64,000 nt of DNA from Armatimonadota bacterium (GTDB lineage Bacteria; Armatimonadota; Fimbriimonadia; Fimbriimonadales; Fimbriimonadaceae): positions 186,001 through 250,000 of the forward strand of contig JACRPN010000012.1 in NCBI GenBank assembly GCA_016223145.1, in the 5' to 3' direction. The notes beneath the pieces were generated by a model, which did no database searches, had not been told where the DNA came from, and saw only the letters and a list, made by a program, of their open reading frames with translations. The position numbers and the translations under genes are program-made. This document shows, one piece after another, positions 60,243-64,000 of the stretch. The first letter of the stretch is position 1. The number at the start of each line of letters is the position of its first letter.

Positions 60243-60743
60243 CTAATAGGACTTCGTCGTGCTGACGCCGACGTCGCCCTGCACCACCCGGCCCTCATAG
60301 GAGAAGGGCGGGTCTGTGTTGACGTTCGGCACGAAGTGGACGGCCACCACGTCGCGGTCACCTTCTTCCTCCTGATGCCGATTGCTGATCCCGACGAAGT
60401 ACCCGCGTCCGCGGAAGTACTTGGTCTCCGTGCCCCTTTGAACGCGCATTACGGCGGGCCCGCCAAGGCGGCCGGTGTTCTCCAGGACCTCCATTCCGTC
60501 GATGGCCTCGACCCGGATCCTGATGTGATAGTCTCCGTGGCGAGCCATGAAGTCGAATTTGCCTCTCCGGTTCTCTTCGTGTCGATGGATGATCTTGGTC
60601 GCATCGACTGAGAACTCACCGCGACGTCCTTGGCCGTCGAGGGTCTTCCCGCTCCCTTTGACCGTGTGGATCGTCATCACTGAGGCTGCTGCAAACGCAA
60701 AAACGCCCACCATCAGGCAGACGGCCAACTTTCGTTGAATCAC
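60243..60743 (-). CDS. Small secreted beta-rich protein (paralogue of 30090-30575)
   Basis: 166 residues from GTG 60743; GGAGG lies 6 bases upstream, which decides for this start over one 30 bases earlier. Signal peptide RKLAVCLMVGVFAFAAASVM. Mature features: LDGQGRRGEFSVDATKIIH, ENRRGKFDFMARHGDYHIRI, GPAVMRVQRGTETKYFRGRGYFVG, YEGRVVQGDVGVSTT. The G.G.RG.F...........RG.F.F pattern matches the gene at 30090 (QRGQFGFEVRKV). No function can be assigned. Confidence 0.75.
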   Translation of the reverse strand: MIQRKLAVCLMVGVFAFAAASVMTIHTVKGSGKTLDGQGRRGEFSVDATKIIHRHEENRRGKFDFMARHGDYHIRIRVEAIDGMEVLENTGRLGGPAVMRVQRGTETKYFRGRGYFVGISNRHQEEEGDRDVVAVHFVPNVNTDPPFSYEGRVVQGDVGVSTTKSY

Positions 60744-60831
60744 TACAATCCTCCTGTGCGCGACAACGCGCACGTTTCGTTGGACTGCATTCTCTAAGTG
60801 CTTGTTCCCGGGTGGTTCTTGGAGATTCAGA

Positions 60832-60957
60832 GACTAAGGGACGAAGGGACGCAGGGACGAAGGGACGGAGGGACTTGGGTGAGGGGATGATGGGATGAGG
60901 GGATGAGTCGGTGAGGGGGGTGAGTCGGTGAGAGGGTGAAGGGGTGAGGGGATGGAG
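60832..60957. repeat. Microrepeats upstream of the minus-strand glycosidase end
   Basis: GGGACGAAGGGACG units, then GAGGGGATGA and GAGTCGGTGA words, over 126 bases between the two minus-strand genes. Confidence 0.7.
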
Positions 60958-60973
60958 TGTGGCCTTAGCCCGC

Positions 60974-62359
60974 TTACTTCACCACAATCTCTGCTCTCGC
61001 CACGCGCCCCGCGACCCAGGCCGTGATTGTCGCCTTGCCAGGTTTGATCGCGCGGATCAGCCCGCCCTGGTCGATCCACGCGTCGCCCGAACAGGCCCAG
61101 ATCACCTCACGGTTGGGCACTCTGCGGCCGTCTTCGAAGAACGCCTTCGCCAGCGCGGGAGAGGCAGAAGTCACGGTTTCGGGGGCCTTGACGTTGATCT
61201 CCAGGCCGTCGTCGTTGAACGTCTTTCCGCGCGTGTCGATGCCCCGAAAGAACAGCACGCCGTTGGCCACGGGGCGTTCGGTTCCATCGCTCGGGCGGTT
61301 GAGAGTCAGGTTGAAGAGGTTGATGGTGGTGCTTCCTCCGCCATCCAAATTGATCGCGTCGACGCACCCGAGCCGCTTCAAAATGAGCGCGGTCTCCTGC
61401 AGCGTGGCGCCGTCGCTCATGGCTTGCCGGCCGTCGATCGCTACGAACCACACATCGCCTTCATCGGTTCTGCCGACTGCGGTGCGCGGGTGCCGCTTTA
61501 GCGCGAACGACTCGGCAAAGCCTTGCGCGGCCCAGTCGCTGATGATCTGACCCTTCTTGAGCAGGGTTGGCCCACCCCCCACCGCGTTCTCCACCTCGGC
61601 CCAGCCGGACTCGCCCATCTTCATAGATATTTCGACCACCGAGCCGACGCTGAGCGCCTCGACCTCGGCTTTGTGGCTGCCCGTCCCAACGAGCACCGCG
61701 GAGTTGGGCGCAACCGCGATGTTTCCCTCAGAAGTGAGTCCTGCGACCCGCGTTCTCACCCGCCCGTTTGCCGAAAAACCGCCATCCAGAACTTGCAGGA
61801 GCGCCATCGCGCACGGGTGCTTTGACTTCGCAAAGCCCGCCGCCTCGGTGTTCAGGCACAGCATGTTGATACCAGACTCCTGGTTCAGCCCGTCGATGGC
61901 CAGCGGCGATCCGCCCTCCGGCGTGGCCGTCGCTTCGAGGACGGCAGGGCCGAACACCATCGTTCTTCCGTTCCATCCAAAGGCCGATCGCCTGGGATCG
62001 GGAAGGCTTGTGACCTCGCCGCTGCGGATCATAAGGCCCAAAGGGTCGCCGGTAAAGGGGAAAAAGTCGCCGTTCAGGCCGCCGATAGCCCCGCTGGAGC
62101 GCACCGCCTCCGAGATTGTCGCGCGGCTTTTGGCGATCTCCTGCGCGTACACCTTGCCCTTGCCGAGTTCGGAGCGTGCCTGGACCCAGGCGGTCGTCGG
62201 CGAATAGCGGATGGCGTGAATGAGGCGGGGAGTGGAAAGGTCCACCTCCATGCGGTAGGTGAATCCGGGGAAGACCAGCTTTTCCCAGATTTGGGCCGAC
62301 CCTAGGGCTGCCAAACACGCCCAAGTCGCCACCAACACAACGAGCCTGTCTACCCGCAT
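60974..62359 (-). CDS. Phosphodiester glycosidase family protein (NAGPA-like), exported
   Basis: 461 residues with a signal peptide (RLVVLVATWACLAALGSAQ). The NAGPA domain spans about residues 60-370: GAIGGLNGDFFPFTGDPLGLMI, RSAFGWNGRTMVFGP, SGINMLCLNTEA, AVGGGPTLLKKGQII, KRHPRTAVGRTDEGDVWFVAIDGR and the signature DAINLDGGGSTTI. The family includes the enzyme that uncovers mannose-6-phosphate tags and bacterial phosphodiesterases of teichoic acid-like chains. The last 90 residues form a Big2-like Ig domain (LAKAFFEDGRRVPNREVIWAC, ITAWVAGRVARAEIVV). Its start overlaps the S66 peptidase gene by 10 bases, suggesting joint cell-wall work. Confidence 0.92.
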   Translation of the reverse strand: MRVDRLVVLVATWACLAALGSAQIWEKLVFPGFTYRMEVDLSTPRLIHAIRYSPTTAWVQARSELGKGKVYAQEIAKSRATISEAVRSSGAIGGLNGDFFPFTGDPLGLMIRSGEVTSLPDPRRSAFGWNGRTMVFGPAVLEATATPEGGSPLAIDGLNQESGINMLCLNTEAAGFAKSKHPCAMALLQVLDGGFSANGRVRTRVAGLTSEGNIAVAPNSAVLVGTGSHKAEVEALSVGSVVEISMKMGESGWAEVENAVGGGPTLLKKGQIISDWAAQGFAESFALKRHPRTAVGRTDEGDVWFVAIDGRQAMSDGATLQETALILKRLGCVDAINLDGGGSTTINLFNLTLNRPSDGTERPVANGVLFFRGIDTRGKTFNDDGLEINVKAPETVTSASPALAKAFFEDGRRVPNREVIWACSGDAWIDQGGLIRAIKPGKATITAWVAGRVARAEIVVK

Positions 62360-63264
62360 AGGTTCTCAGTGTAGCGCAGCGCCCCCGCCCCTGCGTCTAA
62401 TTCGGCCCGAATCCCAAGAGGCAGGCTCAGCATATTCCTGCAGTGCCCGAACGGGAAACCCAGCACCGTCGGAATGGAAAGTCCCGCCAGTCGGTCCACC
62501 ACAATATTCCGCCATCCCAGCCCCCCGATGGATTCATCCGCCTTTTCGTCGGTGCGAGTCATTTCGCCGATCACAAGACCCTCGGCGCGCTGGAGCAGAC
62601 CCGCATTGAGGAGATGAGTCAACAGGGCGTCCACCCGGTGCGGCGGCTCGTCGACGTCCTCGATCAGCACGATCTTGCCTTCAACGTCGGGGGGATCGGG
62701 GGTGCCGATGGCGTCGCAAATCAGGCACAGACAGCCTCCGGTAACCACTCCTGTTGCCCGGCCCGGCTTGAGGCATTCGCCCTTCGGGGCCCCTTCAGGA
62801 ATCGAGCAATCGCCCCGCATCACCCGACGAAGCGACTCGAAGACCCAGGGTTCGCGCTCGACGCTGAGCGACAGCGCCATCGGTCCGTGGACGGTGGGGA
62901 GCCCGCGCCGGTTTAGGGCGAGGTGGAGCGTCGTGATGTCGCTGAAGCCGACGAACAGCTTGCCTGAAGCCGCCATGCGGTCGAGGTCGAGATGCGGCAT
63001 CAGTCTGGCACAGCCGTAGCCGCCGCGGGTGCAGAAGACACATGCGACCTCGGGGTCGTCGAACGCCTCCTGTAGGTCCGCGGCTCGGTCCTGGTCCGAT
63101 CCTGCCAAGTAGGGCAGGCGGTCGAAGGCGTGGGGGCCGTAAGTGACCCGATAGCCCTCGGCAACCAGGAACGCCTCCATATTGGCGACCTTCTCGCGGT
63201 CGATCGGCGACGCAGGTGAAACGAACCGGATCTGGTCGCCGGGTTTCAGGGCTCGAGGTCGCAT
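62350..63264 (-). CDS. LD-carboxypeptidase, peptidase family S66
   Basis: 304 residues. Cleaves L-D bonds in muropeptides (or microcin C-like compounds, as MccF). Catalytic triad visible: Ser in FVGFSDITTLHLAL, Glu in KIVLIEDVDEPPHRVD, His in FPFGHCRNM. Other family motifs: GDQIRFVSPASP at the start, AFDDPEVACVFCTRGGYGCARL, GLPTVHGPMA, VTGGCLCLI. First gene of a two-gene operon with the NAGPA-like glycosidase. Confidence 0.94.
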   Translation of the reverse strand: MRPRALKPGDQIRFVSPASPIDREKVANMEAFLVAEGYRVTYGPHAFDRLPYLAGSDQDRAADLQEAFDDPEVACVFCTRGGYGCARLMPHLDLDRMAASGKLFVGFSDITTLHLALNRRGLPTVHGPMALSLSVEREPWVFESLRRVMRGDCSIPEGAPKGECLKPGRATGVVTGGCLCLICDAIGTPDPPDVEGKIVLIEDVDEPPHRVDALLTHLLNAGLLQRAEGLVIGEMTRTDEKADESIGGLGWRNIVVDRLAGLSIPTVLGFPFGHCRNMLSLPLGIRAELDAGAGALRYTENLCG

Positions 63265-63584
63265 AGCCCCCGAATTCTATCCGACATAGAAGCTCAAACG
63301 AGCATGGCCGTGGCTCGAATCCTAGACTGCTGAAAGGGAGCGGCTTGCTCTACGAAAATGCATGGATTCGATATGCTTTTGTGGGTATAAAATGCTTATT
63401 ACCTGACGTGTGGGCGCAAGAATCCCCTCGCCCAAGTCCCCAGGAAGAGTCTGCGGCGTTCGTCGGCGTGGCTCGTGTCGGATTTATCCGCTCAAGGCAA
63501 GCCGGCTGCCTGGCGAACAACCTGGCAGCTCAACATGCGCCGCCCTCCACGGAGCCTTCGCCAGGATTAATGGGAGGCACTGAG
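63265..63584. other. Gap of 320 bases with a candidate promoter
   Basis: No gene seen. A TATAAA at 63386-63391 with TGGATT 17 bases upstream (63363) may drive the last gene; the match is weak. Further on is an imperfect stem GCTGCC ... GGCAGC near 63507-63531. Confidence 0.35.
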
Positions 63585-64000
63585 ATGAAACGGAGCCTGG
63601 CCCTCGCGGCCATCGTCGCTCTTGCTGCCATGACCTTTGCGCAGCAAACCAACTACATCAGGGGCATGGCGCCCAACTGGGACCAGCCCTACGACTATCC
63701 CGACGGCTACGACGCTTCCGGCCCGGGGCCGGACCCAAATCCCAACGCACCTACCCCGTGGGATGCGTGGTGCACTCCAACTGCGGCCTCGATGATGCTC
63801 GGATACCTGGAGGACTACCGGGGCTACAACGGGCTCGCGGACATGTCTGCCGATGCAAACCAGGCCATCGCCAATGGCTATGGCGGGCCGCTCTGGGCAA
63901 ACATCCAGAACTGGCGTATCTGGCACGACTTCAATGCCGACGGCTCCGCGCTGAGGGGCGCGAGGAACGTCAACGACCTCGGCTGGTACATGGACACCAA
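63585..64000 (+). CDS. Secreted putative C39-like cysteine peptidase (truncated by window)
   Basis: About 138 residues visible; the gene continues past the edge. ATG 63585 has GGGAGG about 8 bases upstream. Signal peptide MKRSLALAAIVALAAMTFAQQ. The mature part opens NYIRGMAPNWDQPYDYP, then WDAWCTPTAASMMLGYLED: a Cys followed by PT and a helix, the pattern by which C39-like and papain-like peptidases present their nucleophile. The His/Asp partners would lie downstream, outside. Similar proteins often end in PEP-CTERM tails, which cannot be checked here. Confidence 0.65.
   Translation, partial: MKRSLALAAIVALAAMTFAQQTNYIRGMAPNWDQPYDYPDGYDASGPGPDPNPNAPTPWDAWCTPTAASMMLGYLEDYRGYNGLADMSADANQAIANGYGGPLWANIQNWRIWHDFNADGSALRGARNVNDLGWYMDT

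Overview
The window looks like chromosomal DNA of a GC-rich (roughly 60 % by eye), flagellated, aerobic diderm of the Armatimonadota type, with Fimbriimonadales as my best guess. The pointers are PEP-CTERM surface proteins, a DUF1800/DUF1501 pair, alternative complex III (ACIII) linked to a caa3 oxidase, and low-complexity microrepeats in many intergenic gaps. This placement is an inference from gene content; there is no rRNA in the window to confirm it. I see no tRNA, rRNA, CRISPR array, prophage or insertion sequence.

Layout. 1-3850 (minus): a secreted protein with a Gly/Pro-rich tail, tatC, and the N-terminal part of a YprA/MrfA-like helicase cut by the window edge. 4213-8236 (plus): pcrA/uvrD, a putative lipoprotein and an HD-domain protein. 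8463-9149 (minus): a PEP-CTERM protein with a P-domain-like fold. 9449-11251 (plus): rpsF, ssb and a PGI/PMI sugar-phosphate isomerase. 11439-26465 (plus) is the centrepiece: a fused heme A/heme O synthase (CtaA-CtaB), then the ACIII genes actA-actF, a small membrane protein, sco, and coxB, coxA, coxC, coxD. Most of these genes overlap by a few bases, so this is one translationally coupled operon that makes the quinol-to-cytochrome c-to-O2 branch and its heme A and copper cofactors. 26552-32866 (minus): DUF1501, DUF1800 and a membrane protein; a small secreted beta protein; two paralogous membrane proteins behind a NarL-type response regulator; and a 45-residue lipoprotein with its own promoter.

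33211-35325 (plus) is a single reading frame that joins acetylornithine aminotransferase (ArgD) to ornithine carbamoyltransferase (ArgF). Then come a PEP-CTERM protein, motA/motB (minus), mutL, ruvC, a DUF3052 protein (minus), mnmG (minus), a GAF protein (minus), a secreted protein, a CCA-adding/poly(A) polymerase-family enzyme and flagellin with a strong terminator. 49061-54131 (plus) carries an AddB-like/AddA-like pair in which neither subunit has a recognisable nuclease active site. The rest holds a second DUF1501 gene, two small membrane-anchored proteins, a secreted zinc-ribbon protein, maf, a lipoprotein with beta-propeller-like repeats, a DegT-family aminotransferase, a second member of the small secreted beta family, a NAGPA-like phosphodiester glycosidase overlapping an S66 LD-carboxypeptidase, and the start of a secreted putative C39-like cysteine peptidase.

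The most unusual points are the ArgD-ArgF fusion, the nuclease-less AddAB-like pair, the CtaA-CtaB fusion heading an ACIII/A2-type caa3 operon, and the microrepeats. The repeats fill many gaps and in two places (actE and sco) appear to have become part of signal-peptide coding sequence.
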